64,000 bases of DNA from Haloplanus ruber (GCF_024494725.1 NZ_JANHDK010000004.1:186001-250000); one strand, 5' to 3'. Shown: positions 34,833-44,431, counted from the stretch's first letter. Numbers and translations: made by a program. The notes: a model not told the origin generated them from the letters alone.

Positions 34833-36221
34833 ATGCGCGTCCGTCCGCCGACGAGGTGGGAAAGACATCGCGTTGGCAGCGTCGCGGCCGTCGCTAACTT
34901 CGTTCCGCTGGTCGGCGTCCTGACCCTCGGCTGGGATGTCTACTCGCTCTTGCTCCTGTATTGGATCGAGGGACTGGTGACGGTGCTACTGGCTGCAGCG
35001 AAGGCACTGTTCGCCGAACGCGGCTCGCCGGGAGTTCCAGATATCGAGCCGCTCCACGAACTTCGTGAGAAGCGTGGCGGCTGGCGTCCCACCTCCTGGC
35101 TGCCTGCGATCTATCCACGGAACATTCCGTTCGCGGCGTCGATACTCGGGGTGTGGGCCGGCGCCGTCCTCCCGGTGAGTGTCCTCTTCTGGCTGGTGGT
35201 GGCCCCGGTGATACGACCGTCGCTTTCCCTGTTCGTCAGCGGTGCCGGACTGGTGGTCACGCAGGGCTACGAGTTTCGGTCAGACTATCTCGCCGAACGG
35301 GAGTACACCGAAGTCTCCGCACAAGAGATCCTGCGTGAACCCGTACAGCTCGGTGTCGTGATCCTCACGTTGGGTCTGGTTGCCAGCGCCGGTACGCGCC
35401 CCGGTGGCCTGTTCCTCCTTACTGGCATCGTCGTCGTCAAAACGACGACTTCGGTATACCGAGTCGTCACGGATCACACGGAACTCCCGGTGCCAGCCAT
35501 CTTCGAACAGACCTTCCACGAGGACAACGGCGAACCGCTTCCGGATATCGACGCTCCGGACGGACCCGTTCGCGGACGGGTGTCCGTCGACGCGACGCCG
35601 GTTCTCCTCGGCAGCCTCCCGATGGTCGCGTTCGGGTTTGCCCATCGGTCCACGTTCGTCGCCCTAATCGGGCTGACGTTCGCCGTACTCACCGGTGGTT
35701 CCGTCTGGCTTGTTCCGTGGCTAGTGTTCGTCTTCGTCGTCGCCGGCGCGCGTATCGGCAGCTACTATCTGCGGTACGGAACGATCGAGTACCGCCGGTA
35801 CGCAGAGGAGCTCGTAGCCTACGATACCGCACTCGGAGCCGTTCAGTGGACCGCCCCGGTGGACTCGGCGACGTTTTCGATCCGCAACGCGATTCCGAAC
35901 CGACTGCTCGACACCGGCACGCTGGACATTTCGGGGGTCGATCCCGACGGCCGTAACGCCCAACTCGGCCCGGTTGCCGACCTCGACGCCACGATCGAGA
36001 CGCTCGAACTCCCGGTAGCGGACCCAACTCGCCCCGAACGAGATTCGGCAGTCATCGCGTCCGGCCTGGTGCTTGCACTCTGCTTTCTCGCCGTTCCCGT
36101 CGGTCTCGCCTTCAGCCCGAAAGTCGGCACCGCACAGCTAATCGGACTCTCTATCGGCGTTGGACCGATCTTTCTGCTGCCGGTCGTACTTATGATCTGG
36201 GTGGCGCTCAGGCGCATATAA
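34833..36221 (+). CDS. DUF6498-like polytopic membrane protein
   Basis: 462 residues, about ten transmembrane helices. The N-terminal VANFVPLVGVLTLGWDVYSL then LLLYWIEGLVTVLLAAAKAL is typical of the DUF6498 family (helix plus YWIE motif). A soluble segment at about 325-400 (YDTALGAVQWTAPVDSATFS) separates the last helices. ATG 34833 is the first good start. Function unknown. High GC and codon use match the neighbours upstream but not the next gene. Confidence 0.8.
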   Translation: MRVRPPTRWERHRVGSVAAVANFVPLVGVLTLGWDVYSLLLLYWIEGLVTVLLAAAKALFAERGSPGVPDIEPLHELREKRGGWRPTSWLPAIYPRNIPFAASILGVWAGAVLPVSVLFWLVVAPVIRPSLSLFVSGAGLVVTQGYEFRSDYLAEREYTEVSAQEILREPVQLGVVILTLGLVASAGTRPGGLFLLTGIVVVKTTTSVYRVVTDHTELPVPAIFEQTFHEDNGEPLPDIDAPDGPVRGRVSVDATPVLLGSLPMVAFGFAHRSTFVALIGLTFAVLTGGSVWLVPWLVFVFVVAGARIGSYYLRYGTIEYRRYAEELVAYDTALGAVQWTAPVDSATFSIRNAIPNRLLDTGTLDISGVDPDGRNAQLGPVADLDATIETLELPVADPTRPERDSAVIASGLVLALCFLAVPVGLAFSPKVGTAQLIGLSIGVGPIFLLPVVLMIWVALRRI

Positions 36222-36493
36222 CTGACTGCCTGTCGTGTCTACGCACATCCGGACAGATCGTCGGTAGCTCGCGCTATATTGGAGCTGCCTCGTGAGCCAC
36301 GTTCAGTGATTCTACCCCAACGACTCCAGCGTAGAATTCTATTTTGGAACAGCGTAATCACCCGGCCACTACGCCTGCGTAGATATCACCCCGTTGGGAA
36401 GTGCGGTTTTAACTATCCCTGTGGAAGTGGGATCAACTCTTGAGTGGCAGTTCCGTGCGTAGTTTTTTCGTATTAACTTCGAACAGCTATTGT

Positions 36494-37543
36494 GTGAGCA
36501 CCCAGCAGAGCGAGCAGAAGGAGGAACAGAGCAGCCCAACTCTTTGGCTCGACGGACTTGCCACTGGGCTTGGATTCGGGTGGCTCACAAATCGGCTTTC
36601 GTGGAGCGTGCCACCCTCGTATCTATACGTGGTTGTTACCGTCATTCCCCTCTCCATTTGGAGTGCGGCCTACAAAATATATATTGGTGCTCCTACAGTT
36701 TATTCCATCAATCCGTATTTTGTCCTTCAGCCGATTCTCTTGCTGGGTGCGGCTTGGGGGAGTCACACCCTCAAGCGTGATTATGACCAGGTTGTCGCTG
36801 ATATGAAGATTCCCGACAGAGCAAGTAATCCGAAACCGTTCATCAATATTATCCCTACACGACTCCCTTGGATTTTGTTTGTGATCGCTGCTGGTATCCA
36901 ATTTCTCCCGGGTGCAAAGGTCACTGATGGTTGGGTGCTGGCAGATTATGTATTCAATTATTTTGTATTTCCATTCGTCTATACTCCAATATTGATCCAG
37001 TTTTTCACCGTCTATCTCTCGATACAACTTCTCGCACCGTGGCGTCTCGCCAAGTCGGATGTCGGAATCCACTTCCTTGATCCACAGGGGGTCGGAGGTC
37101 TTCGGCCGCTAGGGGAACTCATCAAGAAAGCTTACTACTTTATTGTCGCCGGTCTCGTCGGATACTCGCTCATCACGTATGCACCATTCGTTGACACGTG
37201 GGCGGGTCCTCCAGCGACGATAACCAATATTGTGTTCACTAGCGTTTGGCTGATTTCAATCGGAACCGTGGCTTTTGCGGTGTTCGTGCTACACCGATTT
37301 ATGCATCGAGAAAAGCGCGAAGAGATCCGGCACTTGGAGGAAGAATACCGCTCTCATATAGAGGAGCCGTGGGACGTGAAGCAATACGAGATCCCCGAGG
37401 AACATGAAGAGACGGTGACCGATATTGAGGACCGAATCGCGCGAGTAAACGCCACGAGCGAGTATCCAGCTACATTTAGCATCTGGTCACAGTTACTTCT
37501 CAGTGTCGCCATCCCAAAGACTTTGCAACTGCTTCTTAGCTGA
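36494..37543 (+). CDS. Polytopic membrane protein (about 349 aa), lower-GC gene
   Basis: GTG 36494 (VSTQQSEQKEEQ) is taken as the start; an upstream start at 36440 would add 18 unlikely residues. About six helices (SYLYVVVTVIPLSIWSAAY, FVLQPILLLGAAWG, LPWILFVIAAGIQFLPG, FPFVYTPILIQFFTVYLSI, and more), then a cytosolic charged tail (HREKREEIRHLEEEYRSHIE) and a final hydrophobic segment. AT content is clearly higher than in the flanking genes, suggesting separate acquisition. Family not recognised. Confidence 0.75.
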   Translation: MSTQQSEQKEEQSSPTLWLDGLATGLGFGWLTNRLSWSVPPSYLYVVVTVIPLSIWSAAYKIYIGAPTVYSINPYFVLQPILLLGAAWGSHTLKRDYDQVVADMKIPDRASNPKPFINIIPTRLPWILFVIAAGIQFLPGAKVTDGWVLADYVFNYFVFPFVYTPILIQFFTVYLSIQLLAPWRLAKSDVGIHFLDPQGVGGLRPLGELIKKAYYFIVAGLVGYSLITYAPFVDTWAGPPATITNIVFTSVWLISIGTVAFAVFVLHRFMHREKREEIRHLEEEYRSHIEEPWDVKQYEIPEEHEETVTDIEDRIARVNATSEYPATFSIWSQLLLSVAIPKTLQLLLS

Positions 37544-37576
37544 GATATTCTCATTTACACAAATAATGATTCAGAC

Positions 37577-37791
37577 CTATCCGATCACCTCTTGCGCTTT
37601 CACGGTCTCGTAGTCGATTGGAAAGTCAGGATCAGCGAATGCTGTTTGAAGAAGCTTCGACAGGGTATCTACATCACTCTGTGTCTCGTGTCTCGACCCG
37701 ATATAGAGTCCAAGTGTTCCGCTTCCGGCTTGTCAGCGGCTTTCTCTCTTTGACGCTCTTGGTCTGGATTGGGTTCCTCCTGAGGAGGCAT
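37577..37791 (-). pseudogene. Small frameshifted gene (about 71 codons)
   Basis: ATG 37791 gives MPPQEEPNPDQERQREKAAD then KPEA. With one frame change near 37715 the sequence continues GSGTLGLYIGSRHETQSDVD then TLSKLLQTAFADPDFPIDYE to TAG 37577. Both parts look coding and join smoothly, so one frameshift (mutation or sequencing error) is likely. Function unknown. Confidence 0.45.
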
Positions 37792-37886
37792 TGCCGCGAC
37801 GTATCCCCAAGCAGCGAGTTAATCTATGTGACTGAAATATAGCTAGTAAGATCAGGACTACTGCAAATCAGGATTGAACTGTCTCG

Positions 37887-38489
37887 TCACCACCGACTGA
37901 GACGGGTCGCGAGAACGAACAGGAGACCTACGACGAAGACCAGTACGCCGGGTTCAACGATAGTGAGAGCAGTCTCGACGAGGCCGGCTGGTGGTGTCCC
38001 CGTACCGGGACTTGACGCCACCAGCGGATCCACGGCCGGCGACAGAACGGAACGCGCGGCGGTCACCCCACCGTGGACGACAACTGTTGCCAGTGCGAGA
38101 ACGGCAAGCGTTCCGAGGTCACTAGCGAGCGAATCGCGGCTCGACTCCTCGTCGGGTCCGAGGACGACGCAGCTGTCTGTGGCACCCCAAACGGTCATCT
38201 CCCGTCCTTTCTCGGAGTAGCGCATTCCAACGGGTTCGATGAGTCCGGCGTCTTCGAGATTCGAGACGTGGTGTGCGACGTTCTGGACGGACGTTTCCAC
38301 GTCGCTAGTGATGGCCGAAGACGTCGCCGGATCCTCGAGGATACGCCGATAAATGCGACGGCTGGTTCCCGACCCGAGCGCGTCGAGGACATCGTCGCTC
38401 TCGTCGCTTCCGAGTGCAACGAACCGCGGAGTCTGATCATCATCTGTGCGAGTAACCGTCCGTGTGATGCGGGTGAGTGGACTTGACAT
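37887..38489 (-). CDS. Membrane-anchored winged-helix regulator
   Basis: 200 residues. An N-terminal winged helix at about 30-100 (DDVLDALGSGTSRRIYRRIL, ATSSAITSDVETSVQNVAHH, VSNLEDAGLIEPVGMRYS) is followed by a linker and two helices (LGTLAVLALATVVVHGGVTA and IVEPGVLVFVVGLLFVLATR). It would bind DNA from the membrane. It begins two bases after the stop of the subtilisin gene, so the two are one operon. Possibly a sensor or regulator tied to the protease and the upstream binding protein. Confidence 0.8.
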   Translation of the reverse strand: MSSPLTRITRTVTRTDDDQTPRFVALGSDESDDVLDALGSGTSRRIYRRILEDPATSSAITSDVETSVQNVAHHVSNLEDAGLIEPVGMRYSEKGREMTVWGATDSCVVLGPDEESSRDSLASDLGTLAVLALATVVVHGGVTAARSVLSPAVDPLVASSPGTGTPPAGLVETALTIVEPGVLVFVVGLLFVLATRLSRW

Positions 38490-38491
38490 CG

Positions 38492-39964
38492 TTAGGGAGG
38501 GGTGTGATTCACGACAGCGGCGGATACCGTTCCCCGGGGGGTGGTCGGATCCGCCGATCGGTCCGTCGGACGCGGCGCCGGGATAGACGCAGTTTCGGGA
38601 GCTTCGGACGACCCTGGTTCGTCACCGAAGACGGCGGCCACCGGCGAGACGCGCCCGTACCCGGTGACGGTGTCGGGACCGTGTTGGCCACGGTCATCCG
38701 CCGTTGACGTGAGTCGACGTTCGACCGCTACAGCCGAACGTGATGGGTCAGCGCTCTTGATGAGTGCAGCCGTCGCACCGACGTAGGCCGCCGCCGATGA
38801 AGTCCCGGGGGCGTTGAGGCCGTCGACGGCCGAGAGCGAATCGGTCGGCGCGACGATGTCAACACCACGCCGACCGGTCGAAGTCGGTCCCCGCGAACTG
38901 TACTCGCTCACATCACCGTCAGGAGTGATAGCACCGACGGCGACGACGCTGGGAGCAGTGGCTGGAGCCGTAAGGCTTCCTCCGGGACGAGTCTGATCGA
39001 ACACGACTCCGGAGGCTATCACCTCGACCCGTGGCCGGTGTTCGTCGACGTGGGGCATCGTCCGTTCGGGCACGTCGAGAACGAAGTAGTACTCGCCGGA
39101 GGAGAGGGTCGCGCCGAGGTACTCGCTTCGATCCCGGTCAGTGCTGATCCGCCGCGACGTTGCGACGAGTTCGGGACCGTCTCGAGTGAATCGATACAGT
39201 TCGAGGTTCAGGTCGTGCGGGAAACGTGACCCGTTCCACGTCAGCCACAGTCCGGCGTCGGTGGGCCATCGCGGTTCGTTCGGAACGGGGAACACCCGGT
39301 TTCTGACGCCGGCACGGAATCGGTGGCGGCCATCGTCGGTCGGCGCGAGGTTCCCTTGCCAGTGGCTCTGTCCGAAGTTCCCGGCCGAGGCAACGACGAC
39401 GACGCCGGCTTCACGGAGACGTGAGAGGGCGACCGACACGCGTGCCGTCCCGTCGGCTGATGTCCCCGGTGAGTTGAACGGAGCAACAACGACATCCACA
39501 TCGTGTTCGATGAACCACGCCGTCGCATCCTCGACGTCGGCCGACGAGTGGGCGACAGCGAGATAGAGCGAGGCATCCGGAGCGAGTTCGGCAAGCGAGA
39601 GGGCGACGGCAGTGCCGTGTCTGTTCGCTCCGCCGTTCGCCACACCCACCGAGTCGTCGAACGAGCGTGCGGCAACGACGTGGCCCGCAAGCGCCGGATG
39701 GTCGATTCCGAAGCCCGTCACGTCAAGGACGCCGACGGTGACACCCGAACCGGTAACGCCGCGATCGTGGACGGCGGCGATACCCGGCGGGACGGTCACG
39801 TTCTCGGCGTCGACGTCCGAATCCTGGCCGCTCCAGACATCCACGATCGTCCCCGACCAAGGCGCCGGCCCGCCGAGGGGCGACGGCCAGACGAGGAGGA
39901 CGCAGAGACCGAGGACGAGACCGCCCACGAGTGCCCGGTGAGTGAGTCGTCGCAGTCGTGCCAT
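38492..39964 (-). CDS. Subtilisin-like serine protease (S8 family), membrane-anchored or secreted
   Basis: About 490 residues, ATG 39964 (GTG 39970 also possible). N-terminal hydrophobic helix (ALVGGLVLGLCVLLVWP) as signal or anchor. Catalytic Asp in VTVGVLDVTGFGIDHP, His in NRHGTAVAL, oxyanion Asn in VVASAGNFGQ, Ser in NAPGTSSAAAYVGA; all four are present. The Ser motif differs from the usual GTSMAAPHVAG. An insertion between Asn and Ser (about 150 residues) contains a beta domain. It lies in an operon between a solute-binding lipoprotein and a membrane winged-helix protein. Confidence 0.88.
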   Translation of the reverse strand: MARLRRLTHRALVGGLVLGLCVLLVWPSPLGGPAPWSGTIVDVWSGQDSDVDAENVTVPPGIAAVHDRGVTGSGVTVGVLDVTGFGIDHPALAGHVVAARSFDDSVGVANGGANRHGTAVALSLAELAPDASLYLAVAHSSADVEDATAWFIEHDVDVVVAPFNSPGTSADGTARVSVALSRLREAGVVVVASAGNFGQSHWQGNLAPTDDGRHRFRAGVRNRVFPVPNEPRWPTDAGLWLTWNGSRFPHDLNLELYRFTRDGPELVATSRRISTDRDRSEYLGATLSSGEYYFVLDVPERTMPHVDEHRPRVEVIASGVVFDQTRPGGSLTAPATAPSVVAVGAITPDGDVSEYSSRGPTSTGRRGVDIVAPTDSLSAVDGLNAPGTSSAAAYVGATAALIKSADPSRSAVAVERRLTSTADDRGQHGPDTVTGYGRVSPVAAVFGDEPGSSEAPETASIPAPRPTDRSADPTTPRGTVSAAVVNHTPP

Positions 39965-39994
39965 CGTCACGCTCTCCTCCGAGCGAGATGGGAC

Positions 39995-41215
39995 TCAGAA
40001 CACATCCCGCATGATCTCCCCGTATCGTATGCTCAGGTCATCCGAGAGCGGAAACGTCCTGTACAGCGTCCAGCTGTCGTCCCACCGGATGTACGAGGCA
40101 ACGTCGTGGCTGAGTTCGTCACCGACGCCCGCCGCCGGGACGGCGCGTTCACGTTCAAACAGTTCGGCCGCTGCCTCCGGACGGGACAGCCAGTTCAGGA
40201 GCCGGAGCGCCGCCATCGGGTTCGGCGCGTCGGTCGGGACCAGCTGATAATAGCACTTGTAGACGCTCCCCTCCCGGGGGACGGTGTAGTCGACGGCCAG
40301 ACCGTGGTCGAACCGTGCACGGTACGCCATCGACTGCCCCATCGTACCCACGACAGCCTCGTCCGACTGAAACTTCTCGATGACTTCATCCCGATACGCC
40401 ATCGTGACGTCCTGCGCTTTGAGCCGTTCCAACGCGTCGCGGATGGCTTCGAAGTCATCCGGACTCTTCGGATCCTGTCCGGTGTAGAGTGCGACGATGA
40501 GCGGGAGGTCCCAGTAGCCGCCGCCGAGGACGACCTCCCCGTCGAACCGGTCATCCCAGAGCACGTCCCACGAATCCGGGCACTCGTCGAAGGCATCGGT
40601 GTCATAGGTGAGCGTCGTGAGGACTGCTTCGGTGGGCACGCCGTACGTCTCGCCGTCCTGCCGGTGGACACCGTCACGGAACCGTTCGGGGATGTTCTCC
40701 CAAGCTGGCATCATCTCGACGGGAAGCGGTTCGACGAAGCCGTTCTCGACGCCCGCCTCGAGCCATCCCGGCCTAACGTCGACGATATCGATAGCCCGCG
40801 TCGGACCGTGAGTCGAATTCAGTGGATTTCCGAGTCGATCCGACACCGGGTCAAGGACGTGGTGGTGGATGGGATTTAATACCGGACTCAGCGCGTCCGT
40901 CTCCGCCGGGTGGTAGTCCCAGAGGACAGGATCCTCCCAGTTCCGAAAGGAGATGCCGTACGCGTCCTCGAATCGGCCTTCCGCCCAGTCGAGCCACCGA
41001 CTGTAGACCGAACGGAGAACGACCCCGTCGGTGTCCGTCTGCGGCGGCCACGAGGAGAGCGATGACGGGGAGGCCGAGTCGCCGCTCCCCAGACAGCCAG
41101 ACAGGGCCGAGACGGTTCCTGCGCCAATCGTACCGAGGAACGCGCGACGAGAGAGGGCGGGCGTGTCACTCACCTCGGGAGCTGAGCCGCGAGGTGGAGG
41201 GCTTCGCGGGGACAT
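39995..41215 (-). CDS. Extracellular solute-binding lipoprotein (polyamine/iron-type periplasmic fold)
   Basis: 406 residues. Twin-arginine leader LSRRAFLGTIGAGTVSALSG followed by the lipobox cysteine. The mature part has DIVDVRPGWLEAGVENGFVE, the alternating-domain pattern with YGVPTEAVLTTLTYDTDAF and DSWDVLWDDRFDGEVVLGGG seen in type 2 binding proteins for spermidine/putrescine or iron. No permease or ATPase genes follow; instead a protease and a regulator do, so it may be a receptor rather than a transporter subunit. Confidence 0.85.
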   Translation of the reverse strand: MSPRSPPPRGSAPEVSDTPALSRRAFLGTIGAGTVSALSGCLGSGDSASPSSLSSWPPQTDTDGVVLRSVYSRWLDWAEGRFEDAYGISFRNWEDPVLWDYHPAETDALSPVLNPIHHHVLDPVSDRLGNPLNSTHGPTRAIDIVDVRPGWLEAGVENGFVEPLPVEMMPAWENIPERFRDGVHRQDGETYGVPTEAVLTTLTYDTDAFDECPDSWDVLWDDRFDGEVVLGGGYWDLPLIVALYTGQDPKSPDDFEAIRDALERLKAQDVTMAYRDEVIEKFQSDEAVVGTMGQSMAYRARFDHGLAVDYTVPREGSVYKCYYQLVPTDAPNPMAALRLLNWLSRPEAAAELFERERAVPAAGVGDELSHDVASYIRWDDSWTLYRTFPLSDDLSIRYGEIMRDVF

Positions 41216-41779
41216 ACACCTCGAACGTATCAGGATAGGTAATTAACGGCTGGCTATTGTAAGTGCTGATTTTACCACCAAAGCAATCAAATACCTTCTT
41301 TCACCCACCGCGAGGGACCTCGTCTGACCAGGATTCACCCCGATTTCCTACCCTTTTCAACACGGTAATCCGGACAGCGACTGAATCAGGCGACTGATTC
41401 TCGAGGTATTCCGACCATTACGTGTTAGCAACTCATCTATTTTGCCAGAGCAGACAACCAGCGAGTGTGAACAGACGGTCCCGGACCTCGGGGTGGCCAA
41501 CGGCGGTGGAACTGTCAGTCTACGCCGCGACTCACGTCCTGACCACCCTCCTGTGGCGCCCCCACGACGTCGGCGTGGCGGTGCCCGGGCTGGACGGCCC
41601 GGGTTCAGCCGGGGTCGCTGATCGCCGGACTTGACACTCACGCATCTGAATACTCTAACCCCGAGGTAAGGGCGGTTGTACACCGGGTGTGGAGACTGAA
41701 TTGTTGCGTCGATGCATCGGACAGACCACGTGGGTCGATCCGAAGTAGATGTGCGCCGCGGAGTGGAGGGTTTCTCCGC
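41216..41779. other. Gene-free stretch of about 560 bp
   Basis: Open frames are G/C-rich artefacts. GAATACTCTAACCCCGAGG near 41646 reads EYSNPEVRAVVHRVWRLN and might be a relic, but I cannot assign it. Confidence 0.3.
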
Positions 41780-42187
41780 TCACACCTCGTCGCCGTATGT
41801 GGCGATTTCCAGAACCCCCGCGTCGGCGGCGTCAACATGGTCTGAATCCCGAGAAACGAGTGTGGCCCCGTGTTCGACGGTGCACCCGGCAACGAACGCG
41901 TCGACACCATCAAGACGGACGCCTCTCTCTTGGGCCGCGCTCGCGACCTCTGCCGCCCGAAGCATGGTCGTGTCGATTACCGGGAGGATTTCAGCCCACT
42001 CAAGACCCTGTTGAACCTCGGTAATCCGCGCTCCTCCGAGCGCCGCGCCGAGGAGGACCTCGCCGTACACGACTGACGGTATAAAATACGTCGCGTCGGG
42101 GTGGCTCTCCAGAAATCGCCGGGCGGCGTCCTCCCCCCGTTCGTAATCAATCAAAAACGATGAATCGAGGACAAACCGATTGGTCAT
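41780..42187 (-). CDS. vapC: VapC PIN-domain toxin
   Basis: 135 residues. RFVLDSSFLIDYERGEDAAR has the first PIN aspartates, VVYGEVLLGAALG the glutamate, and GVDAFVAGCTVEHGATLVSR then DSDH the later acidic residues: a complete ribonuclease site. Its ATG overlaps the antitoxin stop (ATGA), the standard vapBC arrangement. Confidence 0.92.
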   Translation of the reverse strand: MTNRFVLDSSFLIDYERGEDAARRFLESHPDATYFIPSVVYGEVLLGAALGGARITEVQQGLEWAEILPVIDTTMLRAAEVASAAQERGVRLDGVDAFVAGCTVEHGATLVSRDSDHVDAADAGVLEIATYGDEV

Positions 42188-42432
42188 TCAGCGCCGTCCC
42201 CGCCGAACGTCTCAACAGCCCGCTCAACATCCTCGTCGACCGACTCCGCGACCCGCTCCAGTTCCTCGCCGGCATCGGTTCCGGCAAGGTTTCCGAACCC
42301 GGCAAGCAGGTCTCGGTCCTCGTCGATCAATCGCCCCACAACATCATCGAAACTCTCCCCGCCTCGCTTCCGTGCCTCCAGCGCTCGGTAATTTGATTCC
42401 GATACTCGGATGTGATGGTCCTCGTCGCTCAT
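42184..42432 (-). CDS. vapB: VapB-type antitoxin (82 aa)
   Basis: MSDEDHHIRVSESNYRALEA, RKRGGESFDDVVGRLIDEDR is the pattern of short archaeal antitoxins that pair with PIN toxins: an N-terminal DNA-binding strand and helices, and an acidic C-terminus. Overlaps the toxin gene by four bases. GTTAACAAGTTAGTTAAC just upstream (42433-42450) is an imperfect palindrome that could be its operator. Confidence 0.88.
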   Translation of the reverse strand: MSDEDHHIRVSESNYRALEARKRGGESFDDVVGRLIDEDRDLLAGFGNLAGTDAGEELERVAESVDEDVERAVETFGGDGAE

Positions 42433-42515
42433 GTTAACAAGTTAGTTAACAAGACGGATATACTTATTGGAGATATGGAGAGACCGCCCCGTCGCCGCCT
42501 CAGTCGCCCAGGAGC

Positions 42516-42773
42516 TCACTCCTCACGGCTATCTTCATCACTCCGCCGTACCGTCGACATACCGAACGCCTCGGCGACGGGGTCGATTCGGAATTCGTAA
42601 TTGGCGTATGCCTTTTCGAGGTGGTTCGGCCCGACGCCTTCGATACACTCCCGGCAAAGCGGGGCCTCCTCCTCGACAGCGCCGACGCCGTCGGCCGCCT
42701 CGTATCGCTCGTACACCCAAAACACGGCGTCGTTATCGGAACAGGATTCACACGAAAACGGGTTCTCGACCAT
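42516..42773 (-). CDS. Zinc-ribbon-like small protein (85 aa)
   Basis: ATG 42773 (MVENPFSCESCSDNDAVFW). CESC and, 40 residues on, CREC form a four-cysteine zinc site. The rest is acidic. It lies 55 bp downstream of the integrase gene on the same strand, a usual companion position for such small proteins in haloarchaeal integrated elements. Role unknown. Confidence 0.7.
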   Translation of the reverse strand: MVENPFSCESCSDNDAVFWVYERYEAADGVGAVEEEAPLCRECIEGVGPNHLEKAYANYEFRIDPVAEAFGMSTVRRSDEDSREE

Positions 42774-42828
42774 ACCCGAGGCGGACGCGGGGGTGCTACT
42801 TAGAGCCGCCTCCCTCTCGCCCAAGCGG

Positions 42829-43446
42829 TCACACCTCGATAAGGTGGTCGTACACCCGTTCGGTGGTTTGAATCGAGCGGTGGCGGAGCCGCGAGCGGAC
42901 GTCGTATAGCGTATTCCCCTCCTCGACGTTCATCATCCGATAGGCGACCGAGTGGCGGAGCGCGTGGGGCGTCACGTCGCTGGGGTCGCCCCTGGAGCCG
43001 TCGTGACGGAACGGCTCGACGCCGGCTGTCTCGGCGACACGGCGGAACATTTGTCGAACGCCCTCGGTCGTAATCCGGTCGCTCGACCGCGAGGGGAATA
43101 GGGCGGGCGTCTCCTTCCACCGTCGCGCGAGGTAGGAGGTGAGCGTTCGCGTCGTATCGCTCGCGAGCCCGATCCGGGCGGCGCCTGGGGAGTTGTCTGT
43201 CGGGTAATCCTTCTGGATATGACCGGGGAGATACAGCGTCGTGTTCTCCTCCCGGAGGTGGTCGACATCGATCGCGACGAGCTCGCCGACGCGGACGCCG
43301 GTGTCGTACATGAGCGCGATTATCGCGTCGTCGCGTTCTTGGAGATAATCGGGGCGGGTTTGATACACCGCGGTTCGGAGCGCCTCGACCTGATCGGGCT
43401 TGAGCCAGACGCTCGCTTGAATTTGGGAATTCTCGTTTTGTGCCAT
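42829..43446 (-). CDS. Tyrosine recombinase, catalytic-domain form (205 aa)
   Basis: Active-site residues R52 (TGVRVGEL), H161 and R164 (PHALRHSVAYRM), H189 (RLRHRSIQ) and Y199 (ERVYDHL) are all present. The protein lacks a separate N-terminal arm-binding domain, like other short haloarchaeal integrases. It may integrate or resolve the element. Site D (palindrome at 43762) lies 316 bp upstream and could be related. No tRNA-derived attachment site recognised. Confidence 0.88.
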   Translation of the reverse strand: MAQNENSQIQASVWLKPDQVEALRTAVYQTRPDYLQERDDAIIALMYDTGVRVGELVAIDVDHLREENTTLYLPGHIQKDYPTDNSPGAARIGLASDTTRTLTSYLARRWKETPALFPSRSSDRITTEGVRQMFRRVAETAGVEPFRHDGSRGDPSDVTPHALRHSVAYRMMNVEEGNTLYDVRSRLRHRSIQTTERVYDHLIEV

Positions 43447-43542
43447 GTTGCTGGAGCCTCTTTATATACGATAACGGGTTGTGGGCACTTGAGTTTTGGA
43501 GTCTATAGAATGAATCCCAAACTCCCCTGAAAAAGCCACACA

Positions 43543-43608
43543 CTAGTAGACGACATCTCCCGGCTGAAAGATCGGGTGTGATTCATCCTCGCCCTCAGTA
43601 TCCGTCAT
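43543..43608 (-). CDS. Possible 21-residue peptide or 5' gene relic
   Basis: ATG 43608 gives MTDTEGEDESHPIFQPGDVV and Y, then stop. The acidic haloarchaeal start suggests a truncated gene rather than a free peptide. 43447-44068 otherwise holds only palindrome D. Confidence 0.25.
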   Translation of the reverse strand: MTDTEGEDESHPIFQPGDVVY

Positions 43609-43761
43609 TCCACGTCCTCCGCTTCAGAATGCGAGTTCTCCTTCGTGAAACCGGCACCTCCAGGTGTTTTGTACTTTCCCCAAGTATTCTCTCTCTTCGG
43701 CCATCTCTCCGATTTTACATCACACGGGATGTGGGGGAATTCGCCATCATATGAGCCGAAG

Positions 43762-43803
43762 TTAACCAACATATCTACCTCAACCGACCCCTGTGTTGGT
43801 TAA
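43762..43803. promoter_or_regulatory. Palindromic element, TTAACCAACA type (site D)
   Basis: Perfect arms TTAACCAACA (43762-43771) and TGTTGGTTAA (43794-43803), spacer 22 bp, identical architecture to sites A and B. No intact gene starts immediately next to it. Confidence 0.8.
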
Positions 43804-44068
43804 TAATATTTAATGCTCGCGAACGCCCTCAACTCCGGCACCCGCGTCTCCGCGAGTTCTCGCCGAATCTATAATGCATGGATTGGAAGAGTCGGTCTCA
43901 ACTATTGGGATACTTCGTCGGAGTTCTTGTTCGGTGAGAGGTTTCAGTCGTCGTGCTGAATACACAGCGCAAGTCTTGCGCGTAATACTATCTATCAGAG
44001 CAAGCACCTTATGTCAAACAATCTAACTTACAGGAAAATTTATCTGATTGGGAATTACAACTGATAGT

Positions 44069-44431
44069 ATGCATAGGCGAACATATATTTGTTCAATAGC
44101 AGGAGTGTCAGTAGTTTCAACACTCGCCGGTTGTACACAAGGAGAAGCGGTATTGCATAAAAAACGGCTCTCTACCACTTCTCCAACTAAAGAGTGGGAA
44201 GTGGAATTACAAGAAGGTAATCAAATGCGGCTTGAGGTAGAGAAAACGAATGATCAGTCGGGGCGAATCCATGGCTTTGTCCATCGTCGTGATAACGGAG
44301 AGGAGATTGCCAAGACCAGTAGCGATGATCCCGACGATACATTTGAAGTTCCCATCACGGGTACGTATATTATTTCAGTTGACCCACAAAGAACCTCTGA
44401 GGGAGAAATAATACTTCGTGATCTAAATTGA
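44069..44431 (+). CDS. Small lipoprotein (120 aa)
   Basis: ATG 44069 (MHRRTYICSIAGVSVVSTLA) then GC: an arginine pair and lipobox LAGC. The mature 98 residues are charged with beta-like segments (MRLEVEKTNDQSGRIHGFVH, GTYIISVDPQ), resembling small surface binding domains. AT-rich compared with neighbours. An upstream GTG at 44048 is possible but spoils the leader. Confidence 0.65.
   Translation: MHRRTYICSIAGVSVVSTLAGCTQGEAVLHKKRLSTTSPTKEWEVELQEGNQMRLEVEKTNDQSGRIHGFVHRRDNGEEIAKTSSDDPDDTFEVPITGTYIISVDPQRTSEGEIILRDLN

Noticed and set aside
41357-41683. Arg/Pro-rich open frame as a gene
   Set aside because: Composition is that of GC-rich non-coding DNA and no domain or homologous copy in the window supports it.
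42433-42450. GTTAACAAGTTAGTTAAC as a ninth member of the palindrome family
   Set aside because: It is short, imperfect and lacks the long spacer and the CCAAC/CCCAC core; better read as a local vapBC operator.
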